A stretch of 5,387 nt of DNA from an uncultured Hyphomonadaceae bacterium (lineage in GTDB: Bacteria; Pseudomonadota; Alphaproteobacteria; Caulobacterales; Hyphomonadaceae): NCBI GenBank assembly GCA_937873805.1, contig CALMWO010000010.1, positions 1 to 5,387 on the forward strand, in the 5' to 3' direction. This document shows, piece after piece, positions 1 to 5,387 of the stretch; positions within the stretch are counted from its first letter, which is position 1; each line of letters starts with the position of its first letter. Below the pieces are notes generated by a model, which saw only the letters and a list, made by a program, of their open reading frames with translations, was not told the DNA's origin and ran no database searches. Position numbers and translations under genes: made by a program.

Positions 1-2
1 GT

Positions 3-584
3 CTTGCGAAACCCGCCCATGCGCGGAACAGGCGGCCCCTTCCCGTCGCGTGGTTCGTGACCGATCCGACCCGCACGCCCGATCCAGCCGCGATCGCTGC
101 GCGTTTGCCGCGCGGCTGGGGCGTCATCTATCGCCACTTCGGAGAGAACAGCCGTTTCACAATCGGCGCAGCCCTCGCCCGCGCCTGTCGCCAGCGCGGC
201 CTGATCCTGCTTGTGTCCGCCGATCCTGCGCTCGCTGCGCGTATTCGCGCTGACGGCGTTCACTGGCCCGAAGCCCGCCTGCGCGGCGTCCGGCCTCGAC
301 CCAGCCATTTCATCAAAACCGCCTCGGCGCATTCCCGCATCGGTATCGCCCGCGCAAAAGCGCTCGGCATCGACGCGGTAATCGTCTCGACAATCTTTCC
401 CAGCCGAAGCCCGAGCGCAGCCAAGGCCATCGGCCCGCTCCGCTTCCGCCTGATCGCTCGCGGCGCGAACCTGCCCGTCTATGCGCTCGGCGGCGTCAAC
501 GACCGCAATGCGGCGCGCGCAATGTCAGGCGCTGCCGGTTGGGCGGCGATCGATGCTGTGATGTCTGGCTGGAAGCCCGATTAG
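3..584 (+). CDS. Thiamine-phosphate-synthase-like (ThiE/TenI fold) protein, 5'-truncated by window edge
   Basis: The frame is open from base 3 with no stop, giving 193 residues to TAG at 582-584. A GTG at 57 could be mistaken for the start, but it falls inside the first beta-strand (AWFVTD, like the LYLVTD strand of ThiE), so the true start is probably upstream of the window. Family signatures in order, numbered from base 3: WFVTDPTRTPDP (17-28), ARLPRGWGVIYRHFG (about 33-47), ADGVHWPEARL, SAHSRIGIARAKALGIDAVIVSTIFPSRS split over the middle, and a C-terminal YALGGVNDRNA glycine strand that would bind phosphate in a TIM barrel. True ThiE joins HMP-PP and THZ-P to make thiamine phosphate in the cytoplasm. 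Here the usual HLGQEDL reads HWPEARL, and the asparagine and lysine substrate residues are not evident, so thiamine synthesis is doubtful. It may be a TenI-like or otherwise diverged paralogue. Fold assignment is firm; reaction is unknown. Confidence 0.8.
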   Translation, partial: LAKPAHARNRRPLPVAWFVTDPTRTPDPAAIAARLPRGWGVIYRHFGENSRFTIGAALARACRQRGLILLVSADPALAARIRADGVHWPEARLRGVRPRPSHFIKTASAHSRIGIARAKALGIDAVIVSTIFPSRSPSAAKAIGPLRFRLIARGANLPVYALGGVNDRNAARAMSGAAGWAAIDAVMSGWKPD

Positions 585-597
585 CCTGGTCGGCTGA

Positions 598-1104
598 CTA
601 GAAGGAGAAAGCCGACTCGATACGGACCGAGGCCTCGGCCCCGTCCTGCTTGTTGGTGAAGCTCGCGCCGGGGTTCGACAGCGACTGGGCAAGCGAGTCG
701 CCCTTCACCGTGACGCCGCCGCCAAAGCGGAAGCGCGGCGTAACCTGATAGGTGACGCCTGCGGTGACTTCTTCACGGGCAAAGATCTCGTTCTGCGCGC
801 GGCTGGTCAGGTCGAGCGTCAGGCCCCACTTGCTGGCCGGCTGCCAGGTAAGGGCCAGCTCGTCCTTCTGGATCGGCGCCAGCGGCAGGAGCGTACGCTC
901 CGTTCCGCCCTTGCTGAGACCAAGGCCAAGATTGAGCGAAGGCGACGGGGCCTGCGTGGAGGTCAGCGCCTGTTTGGACGTCGACTGGGCAAGCGTTTGC
1001 GGAGCTGCGGACACGCGCCCGCTATCCTTCCCGGGCGTCTGCGCAAAAGCGGGCGCGGCAGCCAGGGTGGCAGCGAGACAAAATAGATGTGCGGAAATAC
1101 GCAT
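598..1104 (-). CDS. NtrZ-like periplasmic regulatory protein
   Basis: This 168-residue exported protein starts at ATG (1104-1102), 7 bases after a strong AGGAGG ribosome binding site. Residues 1-21 form a Sec signal peptide with cleavage expected after AFA. Residues 22-65 are low-complexity, rich in Ser, Thr, Ala and Gln. The conserved part is about 85-135: WQPASKWGLTLDLTSR, then EEVTAGVTYQVTPRFRFGGGVT, ending with SVRIESAFSF. By recall this matches the NtrZ pattern (KWGL-LD, aromatic V-P-RVGG, R-E-F-F terminus). In Caulobacter NtrZ is a periplasmic protein that restrains the NtrY sensor kinase of NtrYX, affecting envelope and nitrogen signalling. No ntrY or ntrX is in the window. The alternating hydrophobic residues and terminal Phe would also suit a small outer-membrane beta protein, the main alternative. 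The gene lies 100 bases downstream of the porin-like gene on the same strand, and converges on the ThiE-like gene with only 13 bases between them. Confidence 0.65.
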   Translation of the reverse strand: MRISAHLFCLAATLAAAPAFAQTPGKDSGRVSAAPQTLAQSTSKQALTSTQAPSPSLNLGLGLSKGGTERTLLPLAPIQKDELALTWQPASKWGLTLDLTSRAQNEIFAREEVTAGVTYQVTPRFRFGGGVTVKGDSLAQSLSNPGASFTNKQDGAEASVRIESAFSF

Positions 1105-1111
1105 GTCCTGC

Positions 1112-1117
1112 CCTCCT
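1112..1117 (-). promoter_or_regulatory. Strong ribosome binding site of the NtrZ-like gene
   Basis: The minus strand reads AGGAGG here, a full anti-Shine-Dalgarno match, 7 bases before the ATG at 1104-1102. It fixes the start and suggests efficient translation. Confidence 0.8.
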
Positions 1118-1150
1118 GCCTCAGATACTACGCACGACTCGCGCCGGAAA

Positions 1151-1179
1151 AGTTAACGAGAATTAAGTCCGGACCACAA
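1151..1179 (-). promoter_or_regulatory. Possible promoter of the NtrZ-like gene, with TTAA-N6-TTAA and a GTCCGGAC palindrome
   Basis: On the minus strand TTGTGG (1179-1174) and TTAACT (1156-1151) are separated by 17 bases, a permissible sigma-70 arrangement, but each hexamer matches consensus at only three positions. Two TTAA half-sites (1153-1156 and 1163-1166) sit 6 bases apart, resembling the TTAA-N7-TTAA box of the cell-cycle regulator CtrA but one base short. A perfect 8-base palindrome GTCCGGAC (1167-1174) covers the spacer and the first base of the -35 candidate. The ATG of the NtrZ-like gene is about 47 bases downstream. The elements are visible; their function is inferred. Confidence 0.25.
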
Positions 1180-1193
1180 GGCAATACTTTGCC
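1180..1193 (-). terminator. Weak hairpin just after the porin-like gene
   Basis: On the minus strand GGCAA-AGTA-TTGCC forms a 5-base-pair stem with a 4-base loop, beginning 11 bases after the porin stop codon. It is followed by TTGTGG rather than a clean U-run. It could act as a weak terminator or 3' end stabiliser, or be chance. Because of it, co-transcription of the porin-like and NtrZ-like genes is left open. Confidence 0.2.
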
Positions 1194-1204
1194 CGGTAGT
1201 GTCT

Positions 1205-2458
1205 CTAATTCCGCACAGTCAGCTCAATAACTAGCCCGTCATTACTGGCATTTGTGTGACTGACACTGGGACTCAAGAGCACAGGAAGATCGGCGTCTGC
1301 CGACGTCCAGGCCAGCCCGAGGTCCAGATTGTCAGTAATCTTGCGGCTGGCCCCAACCAGCCAGGACGCGCCTTCAATGCCCGTCAGGCGGTCTTCGGCC
1401 CAGCCGCCCTCGATTCCGTAACGCCACTCGCCGGTCTGATGAACTAGCCCAACCTCCCAGGCCTCGTAGTCGCCATTCCCGGATTCCCAGGCATTGTTGC
1501 TGGAAAGCCACCGGATTCCGCCGGTCCAGCCCGCGTGTTCCAGCTCCAGCCCTGCCCCCCAGGCCTCATATTCCCCAAAGACGGGAATTCCCGGGCTGGA
1601 CACAAAGCTGCTGCCGCTGTCGGCTGTGCTGTAGGTCACGGCTGCCCGCACCCGCAGATCCTGTTCGGCAAACTGGCGGGCGAACGACACCGCCCCCTCC
1701 CAGACATTTTCCAGCTCGGCCCTGCCCAGCCCGGCCGCCTCGAAATCCGGGTCGAAATCGGCGGTGCGCTGGTTGGCTTCGGGCGTGAAGCTCGCCCCGG
1801 CGCGCAGGCCCAGCCAGCGCGGGCTCATATACGTCGCCTTGAGCGACGATCCCGTCACATCATTACGCGCACGGGTGATCCCCAGCCCGGTCGGATCAAG
1901 CCCTGGAGAGAATGCGGATACGCGCCGCAACACCGTCGGCGCACGCGCGTCGAGCCGCGCCGCAGCCCCGGAATCAAGGCCAAACACGCCCTCACCCCAT
2001 GGTCCGGCAAGCGATACCGAAGCTGCTTCGATAGCGGCGAAGCCCTCTTCGTCCACCAGCGAACCACCCGCCGCGAGCCCCGTCGCGGGCGCAATCGGCG
2101 ACACGAAGCCCGCCCCGCTCGCCACCCGCGGACACGCCGCATTGCTGGCGGGACAGGCGCCCAGAACGCCCGCAAAAGCCGGGCGCGATGGCGCGTCCCG
2201 CTCCAGCCGAACCTCGCCCCGCCAGCCCAGCGTCAGCCCGTTCTCGAATGTATCCGATCGCGTCACCGCCAGCGTGGCCGAACCCAGCGCACTTGGTGCA
2301 GACGGGGCCAGAGCAGATTCATCCTCGATTGCGGCGCCAACGGCCGTGGCCTCGAAATCAGCCTGCCATTCGCCATCGGCGGTCTGGGCCAATGCCGGCA
2401 AAGCCGCGCCCAGGACTGTCCCCGCCCCAAGGACCGCCAGCGTGATTGATCGCCGCAT
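1205..2458 (-). CDS. Outer-membrane porin-like beta-barrel protein
   Basis: This 417-residue protein starts at ATG (2458-2456), 9 bases after GGAGG. An in-frame TTG six codons upstream is unlikely because that ribosome binding site lies inside its codons 2-3. Residues 1-24 are a signal peptide (MRRSITL, hydrophobic core, cleavage after ALA before QT). The mature part is rich in alternating hydrophobic strands and turns: ENGLTLGWRGEVRLERD (about 72-88), EAASVSLAGPWGEGVFGLDSG in the middle, then repeated aromatic strands such as EYEAWGAGLELEHAGWTGGIRW and DYEAWEVGLVHQTGEWRYGIEGGW. This fits the general bacterial porin pattern, length and acidic character, so a role in passive diffusion across the outer membrane is inferred; substrate is unknown. 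Cys102 and Cys109 lie close together in a probable loop and could pair. The protein ends in Arg-Asn rather than the terminal Phe usual for porins. It is divergent from the DUF3576 gene. Confidence 0.75.
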   Translation of the reverse strand: MRRSITLAVLGAGTVLGAALPALAQTADGEWQADFEATAVGAAIEDESALAPSAPSALGSATLAVTRSDTFENGLTLGWRGEVRLERDAPSRPAFAGVLGACPASNAACPRVASGAGFVSPIAPATGLAAGGSLVDEEGFAAIEAASVSLAGPWGEGVFGLDSGAAARLDARAPTVLRRVSAFSPGLDPTGLGITRARNDVTGSSLKATYMSPRWLGLRAGASFTPEANQRTADFDPDFEAAGLGRAELENVWEGAVSFARQFAEQDLRVRAAVTYSTADSGSSFVSSPGIPVFGEYEAWGAGLELEHAGWTGGIRWLSSNNAWESGNGDYEAWEVGLVHQTGEWRYGIEGGWAEDRLTGIEGASWLVGASRKITDNLDLGLAWTSADADLPVLLSPSVSHTNASNDGLVIELTVRN

Positions 2459-2467
2459 GACAGAATT

Positions 2468-2472
2468 CCTCC
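2468..2472 (-). promoter_or_regulatory. Ribosome binding site that decides the porin start
   Basis: The minus strand reads GGAGG, 9 bases before the ATG at 2458. The alternative TTG start at 2476-2474 would place this site within the coding sequence, so the ATG is preferred and the signal peptide begins MRRSITL. Confidence 0.75.
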
Positions 2473-2526
2473 GCAATCTCAGTTCAATGCACGATCTATA
2501 TGAGGCGGTCTCAAGACTAGGCTAAC

Positions 2527-2589
2527 GGCTTCCGGCCCTTGCCTGTGGGATACGCTCGAAGCTAAGGAAGCGGCTGCTTGGGCTTCCGG
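2527..2589. repeat. Nine-base direct repeat GGCTTCCGG flanking the DUF3576 promoter candidate
   Basis: Perfect copies of GGCTTCCGG occur at 2527-2535 and 2581-2589, 54 bases apart start to start. The only reasonable rightward promoter candidate lies between them. The repeat could be a paired regulator site, but a 9-mer pair in a short GC-rich region can also arise by chance. Confidence 0.4.
2539..2568 (+). promoter_or_regulatory. Candidate promoter for the DUF3576-leuS unit
   Basis: TTGCCT (2539-2544) followed by GCTAAGGA (2561-2568) resembles the alphaproteobacterial housekeeping pattern TTGACgS...GCTAnAWC as known from Caulobacter, with a 15-base gap after TTGCCTG and a mismatch in the -10 part. 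It lies about 60 bases before the DUF3576 start. The rest of the 169-base divergent region 2459-2627 holds the leftward ribosome binding site, an AT-richer stretch CATATAGATC (minus strand, near 2497-2506) that may belong to a porin promoter, and no ORF I would accept. Confidence 0.3.
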
Positions 2590-2590
2590 G

Positions 2591-2605
2591 GGCGCGACGC
2601 GCGCC
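2591..2605 (+). other. GC-rich inverted repeat in the DUF3576 leader
   Basis: GGCGCG-ACG-CGCGCC forms a perfect 6-base-pair stem with a 3-base loop, ending 7 bases before the GGAG ribosome binding site at 2613-2616. In an mRNA it could stabilise the 5' end or limit access to the ribosome binding site. There is no U-run, so it is not a standard intrinsic terminator. Confidence 0.35.
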
Positions 2606-2612
2606 GGGCAAC

Positions 2613-2616
2613 GGAG
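2613..2616 (+). promoter_or_regulatory. Ribosome binding site of the DUF3576 lipoprotein gene
   Basis: GGAG lies 11 bases before ATG 2628 and 8 bases before an adjacent in-frame GTG at 2625. Spacing slightly favours the GTG while codon preference favours the ATG. The two choices differ by a single residue before the signal peptide and do not affect function. Confidence 0.55.
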
Positions 2617-2627
2617 TTAAAGTCGTG

Positions 2628-3083
2628 ATGTTTTCCCGTATGGCTGTTGCGGCTGTCGTTGCTACCGCCCTTGTTGGCGTTTCCGGCTGCTCGATCTTCG
2701 GCTCGGGAACCGCCAACACGTCGACCGCCTCCAGCGCCGATCTCGGCCCTGAAGAAAACGGCGCTCTGGGCGTCAACGCCTATCTCTGGCGCGCCTCGCT
2801 CGACACCCTGTCCTTCCTGCCCCTGTCCTCTGCGGACCCGTACGGTGGCGTCATCATCACCGATTGGTACGCCAACCCGGAGAAAAAAGACGAGCGCATG
2901 AAGGCGACCGTCTACATTCTCGACACGCGCCTGCGCGCCGATGGCGTTTCTGCCGCCGTGTTCCGCGAAACGCTGACCAATGGCGTCTGGACCCCGGCTT
3001 CGGTAAGCCCCGAAACCAACGTCGCCCTCGAAAACGCGATCCTCTCCAAGGCTCGCCAGCTGCGACTTGGCAGCCTCGAGTAG
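2628..3083 (+). CDS. DUF3576 domain lipoprotein
   Basis: The 151-residue protein has a lipoprotein signal: MFSRM, a hydrophobic stretch (residues 6-17) and a lipobox V18-S-G-C21, so Cys21 should be lipidated. Ser at +2 points to the outer membrane under the Lol sorting rule. A short Gly/Ser/Thr/Ala linker (about 25-40) precedes the conserved domain from GVNAYLWRASLDTLSFLPLSS through ADPYGGVIITDWY (48-81), then a strand with VYILDTRLRADGV and a C-terminal helix ENAILSKARQLRLGSLE. These are the hallmarks of DUF3576, an alphaproteobacterial family of unknown function. The start could equally be GTG 2625, one codon earlier. The gene sits 72 bases upstream of leuS on the same strand, an arrangement I recall from other Alphaproteobacteria, so they are likely co-transcribed. 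An envelope role is inferred only from the lipoprotein signal. Confidence 0.88.
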   Translation: MFSRMAVAAVVATALVGVSGCSIFGSGTANTSTASSADLGPEENGALGVNAYLWRASLDTLSFLPLSSADPYGGVIITDWYANPEKKDERMKATVYILDTRLRADGVSAAVFRETLTNGVWTPASVSPETNVALENAILSKARQLRLGSLE

Positions 3084-3086
3084 TCA

Positions 3087-3130
3087 CGGCGTCGCCTTCC
3101 GCTCGACGCCGGGATATGTCAGGTCCGGCG
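3087..3130 (+). promoter_or_regulatory. Two overlapping alternative hairpins between the DUF3576 gene and leuS
   Basis: Hairpin A pairs CGGCGTCG (3087-3094) with CGACGCCG (3104-3111): a perfect 8-base-pair GC-rich stem with a 9-base loop, starting three bases after the DUF3576 stop codon. Hairpin B pairs CGCCGG (3107-3112) with CCGGCG (3125-3130) around a 12-base loop. They share 3107-3111, so only one can form. This is the topology of an attenuator or processing switch. No U-run follows either stem, and no short terminated leader peptide with leucine codons is visible, so classical intrinsic attenuation is not supported. A transcript-stabilising or partial-termination role is possible. Confidence 0.4.
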
Positions 3131-3155
3131 AACAAACGAGCAGACGAGCGACTAG

Positions 3156-5387
3156 ATGGCGACCCGCTACAATCCAAAAGAGACCGAGCCGAAATGGCGC
3201 GCGGCATGGGAGCGCGCCAACGTCTTCCGCGCCAAGTCAGCGGCCGAAGCCGGCGACATGCCGAAGGCGTACATCCTCGAGATGTTCCCCTACCCGTCGG
3301 GCCGTCTCCACATGGGCCATGTCCGCAACTATGCGATGGGCGACGTCGTCGCGCGCTATCGGCTGGCCAATGGCTATAACGTCCTCCACCCGATGGGCTG
3401 GGACGCGTTCGGCCTGCCCGCCGAAAACGCCGCCATCGAGAAGAAGGCGCAGCCGCGTCAGTGGACGCTGAACAATATCGAGGAGATGAAGAAGCAGTTC
3501 GCTCCTCTCGGCCTGTCCTTCGACTGGTCGAAGGAAGTCACCACCTGCGAGCCTGACTATTACGAACAGCAGCAGCGCATCTTCCTCAAGATGCTCGACA
3601 ACGATCTCGTCTATCGCCGCAGCGCGAAAGTGAACTGGGACCCGGTCGAGAACACCGTGCTGGCCAACGAACAGGTCGTCGATGGCCGCGGCTGGCGCTC
3701 CGGCGCCGTCGTCGAACAGCGCGAGCTGGAACAGTGGTTCTTCCGCATCACCCGGTATGGCGATGATCTGCTGGCAGCCCTCGATACGCTCGACCGCTGG
3801 CCGGACAAGGTCCGCACCATGCAGGGCAACTGGATCGGCAAAAGCCAGGGCGCAAAAATCTGGTGGGAGATCGCCCACGCGCCTGACGCGCTGTCACGCG
3901 ACAAGGACGAACACGGCCGCAACCACGCAAGCGATCCCATCGAAGTCTTCACCACGCGCCCCGACACGCTCTTCCGCGGCAGCTTCCTCGCGCTCGCGCC
4001 CGATCATCCGCTCACGAAGCAGATCGCGAAGTTGCGCCCCGACGTCGCCAAGTTCATGGCCGACGCTGCCTCCAAGGGCACGTCCGAAGCCGACATCGAG
4101 AAAGCCGAGAAGGTCGGCATCGATCTCGGCATCACTGTGAAACATCCGTTCGACCCGTCATGGGAGCTGCCCGTCTGGGCCGCCAACTTCGTGCTCTCGA
4201 CCTATGGCTCCGGCGCCATCTTCGGCTCGCCCGCCGGCGACCAGCGCGACATCGAGTTTGCGGAAAAATACGGCCTGCCCTTCAAGCCCGTCGTGCTGCC
4301 GCCCGGCGAAGATCCTGCCACCTACACGGTCAGTGGCGAGGCCTATTCCGGCGACGGCATCATCTACAACTCCGACTTCCTGAATGGTCTCACCACCAAG
4401 GAAGCCATCACCGCAGCGATCAAGAAGCTGGTCGCGCAGGGCTCCGGTGAAGCCACCACGCAATACCGCCTGCGCGACTGGGGCGTGTCGCGCCAGCGCT
4501 ATTGGGGCTGCCCGATTCCGGTCATCAAGTGCGCCGCGTGTGGCACCGTACCCGTGCCTGACGATCAGTTGCCCGTCCTGCTGCCCGACAACGCGGACTT
4601 CTCCGCGCCCGGCAACCCGCTCGTTCGCCACCCGACGTGGAAGAACACCACCTGCCCCAAATGCGGCGGCAAGGCGGAACGCGAAACCGACACGATGGAT
4701 ACGTTCGTCGACTCGTCCTGGTACTTCGCGCGCTTCTGCGATCCGAAAGCCAAGGTTCCGATCAACAAGGAAGAGGCCGCCTACTGGCTGCCCGTCGATC
4801 AATACATTGGCGGCGTCGAGCACGCGGTTCTCCACCTGCTCTATTCCCGCTTCTTCACCCGCGCCCTGCGCGATTGCGGCCTGCTCGACCTGCCCACCGG
4901 CGAACCCTTCGCCGGCCTGTTCACGCAGGGCATGGTCACGCACGAGACGTACAAGTCGGAAGCCGGCACATGGCTCCTGCCGGAAGAGATCGAGAAACGC
5001 GATGGCGGCCTCTTCGAAATCGCGACGATGAAGCCGGTCACAATCGGCGGCGTCGAGAAGATGTCGAAGTCGAAGAAGAACGTCGTCGATCCCATACAGA
5101 TCATCGCCGACTATGGCGCAGACGTCGCCCGCTGGTTCGTCCTGTCGGACTCGCCGCCTGAACGCGACTTTGAATGGTCAGATAGCGGCGTGCGCGGCGC
5201 ATGGAGTTCGATCCAGAAACTCTGGGCCCTCGTCGAAGCCGCGCCCGCCGCCGATGACGGCCCCGCTGACGCCGGCGAACCGCTCGACCTGCGCCGCCTC
5301 GCCCATCGCACGGTGCGGGACGTGACTCAGGGTATCGAGAAGTTCCACTTCAATGTCGGCATCGCCCGTATGAACGAACTCGGCAAC
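3156..5387 (+). CDS. leuS: Leucyl-tRNA synthetase, 3'-truncated by window edge
   Basis: Class I leucyl-tRNA synthetase charges tRNA-Leu with leucine in the cytoplasm. There are 744 codons and no stop; E. coli LeuRS is about 860 residues, so roughly 110-130 are missing. The start is fixed by the typical MATRYNPKETEPKW N-terminus and a TAG directly before the ATG; the ribosome binding site is weak (ACGAG, 3144-3148). Visible parts: HMGH (52-55); CP1 editing domain with TTRPDT (266-271) and DQRD (362-365); RDWGVSRQRYWG (440-451); a C4 zinc knuckle with Cys459, 462, 500 and 503; DTFVDSSWY (from 515); QYIGGVEHAVLHLLYSRFF (from 549); KMSKS (635-639); then the start of the anticodon-binding helices. 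All catalytic signatures are intact. Oddities cluster in the editing pocket: TLFRG for the usual TLFG, GSG for GTG, and Gly361 where His usually precedes DQRD. Likely transcribed with the DUF3576 gene. Confidence 0.97.
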   Translation, partial: MATRYNPKETEPKWRAAWERANVFRAKSAAEAGDMPKAYILEMFPYPSGRLHMGHVRNYAMGDVVARYRLANGYNVLHPMGWDAFGLPAENAAIEKKAQPRQWTLNNIEEMKKQFAPLGLSFDWSKEVTTCEPDYYEQQQRIFLKMLDNDLVYRRSAKVNWDPVENTVLANEQVVDGRGWRSGAVVEQRELEQWFFRITRYGDDLLAALDTLDRWPDKVRTMQGNWIGKSQGAKIWWEIAHAPDALSRDKDEHGRNHASDPIEVFTTRPDTLFRGSFLALAPDHPLTKQIAKLRPDVAKFMADAASKGTSEADIEKAEKVGIDLGITVKHPFDPSWELPVWAANFVLSTYGSGAIFGSPAGDQRDIEFAEKYGLPFKPVVLPPGEDPATYTVSGEAYSGDGIIYNSDFLNGLTTKEAITAAIKKLVAQGSGEATTQYRLRDWGVSRQRYWGCPIPVIKCAACGTVPVPDDQLPVLLPDNADFSAPGNPLVRHPTWKNTTCPKCGGKAERETDTMDTFVDSSWYFARFCDPKAKVPINKEEAAYWLPVDQYIGGVEHAVLHLLYSRFFTRALRDCGLLDLPTGEPFAGLFTQGMVTHETYKSEAGTWLLPEEIEKRDGGLFEIATMKPVTIGGVEKMSKSKKNVVDPIQIIADYGADVARWFVLSDSPPERDFEWSDSGVRGAWSSIQKLWALVEAAPAADDGPADAGEPLDLRRLAHRTVRDVTQGIEKFHFNVGIARMNELGN

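Noticed and set aside
627..638. Perfect 12-base palindrome CCGAGGCCTCGG near the convergent gene ends
   Set aside because: It is inside the NtrZ-like coding sequence with no U-run on either strand, so it is not a convincing bidirectional terminator.
1136..1140. GACTC (GANTC, CcrM methylation motif) upstream of the NtrZ-like gene
   Set aside because: Several other GANTC sites occur in the window, including inside coding regions, so this one carries no clear signal.
752..1156. Plus-strand open frame opposite the NtrZ-like gene
   Set aside because: Ser/Arg/Ala-rich shadow; the minus strand has a signal peptide, AGGAGG site and family motifs.
1582..1593. Perfect 12-base palindrome CGGGAATTCCCG
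   Set aside because: It lies within the porin coding sequence, and about one 12-base palindrome is expected by chance in a window of this size.
1535..2449. Open frame of 304 codons on the plus strand opposite the porin
   Set aside because: The product is Arg/Pro/Gly-rich without domains or a signal, and the opposite strand encodes a convincing secreted barrel with a good ribosome binding site.
2522..2776. Minus-strand open frame covering the divergent region and the start of the DUF3576 gene
   Set aside because: It overlaps the lipoprotein signal sequence and promoter region, and its product is low-complexity with no recognised domain.
3116..3155. Possible leader peptide starting at ATG 3116 before leuS
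   Set aside because: The frame does not stop before leuS, continues well into it, and has no run of leucine codons.
3237..3878. Open frame of 213 codons on the minus strand opposite leuS
   Set aside because: Antisense shadow of the HMGH-containing region; no ribosome binding site or family signature seen.
4158..4943. Long open frame (261 codons) on the minus strand inside leuS
   Set aside because: It is antisense to the catalytic core of leuS, its protein is low-complexity Gly/Ala/Arg/Val-rich with no recognisable domain, and such shadows are expected in high-GC genes.

Overview
The window is high-GC bacterial chromosome and reads as ordinary, well-conserved Alphaproteobacterial housekeeping DNA. 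Its most likely home is the Caulobacterales/Maricaulales/Hyphomonadaceae side of the class. The reasons are an NtrZ-like periplasmic protein (a family I associate with Caulobacter and the hyphomonads), an alphaproteobacterial DUF3576 lipoprotein directly upstream of leuS, and a LeuRS of alphaproteobacterial flavour. I see no mobile element, tRNA, rRNA, CRISPR array, phage gene or accessory island. The species is not identifiable from the window.

Layout, left to right. (1) Positions 3-584, plus strand: the 3' part of a thiamine-phosphate-synthase-like (ThiE/TenI fold) gene that begins before the window. (2) 598-1104, minus: a small exported NtrZ-like protein, convergent with gene 1 across a 13-base gap. 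(3) 1205-2458, minus: an outer-membrane porin-like beta-barrel protein upstream of the NtrZ-like gene. A 100-base gap between them carries promoter-like and palindromic elements, so the two may be separate units. (4) 2459-2627: a divergent intergenic region with a plausible rightward promoter flanked by a 9-base direct repeat. (5) 2628-3083, plus: a DUF3576 lipoprotein. (6) 3084-3155: a 72-base spacer with two mutually exclusive hairpins. (7) 3156 to the right edge, plus: leuS, leucyl-tRNA synthetase, 744 codons present and the C-terminal end missing.

The DUF3576 and leuS genes probably form one rightward transcription unit. In many Alphaproteobacteria I would expect lptE and holA to follow leuS, but that lies outside the window. 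Genes 2, 3 and 5 are all envelope proteins (periplasm, outer membrane, lipoprotein).

I found no clear new biological system. The points most worth a second look are: the hairpin pair in the leuS leader; several unusual residues around the LeuRS editing pocket; a ThiE-like protein that seems to lack canonical substrate residues; a TTAA-N6-TTAA element and palindrome upstream of the NtrZ-like gene; and a direct repeat flanking the DUF3576 promoter candidate.
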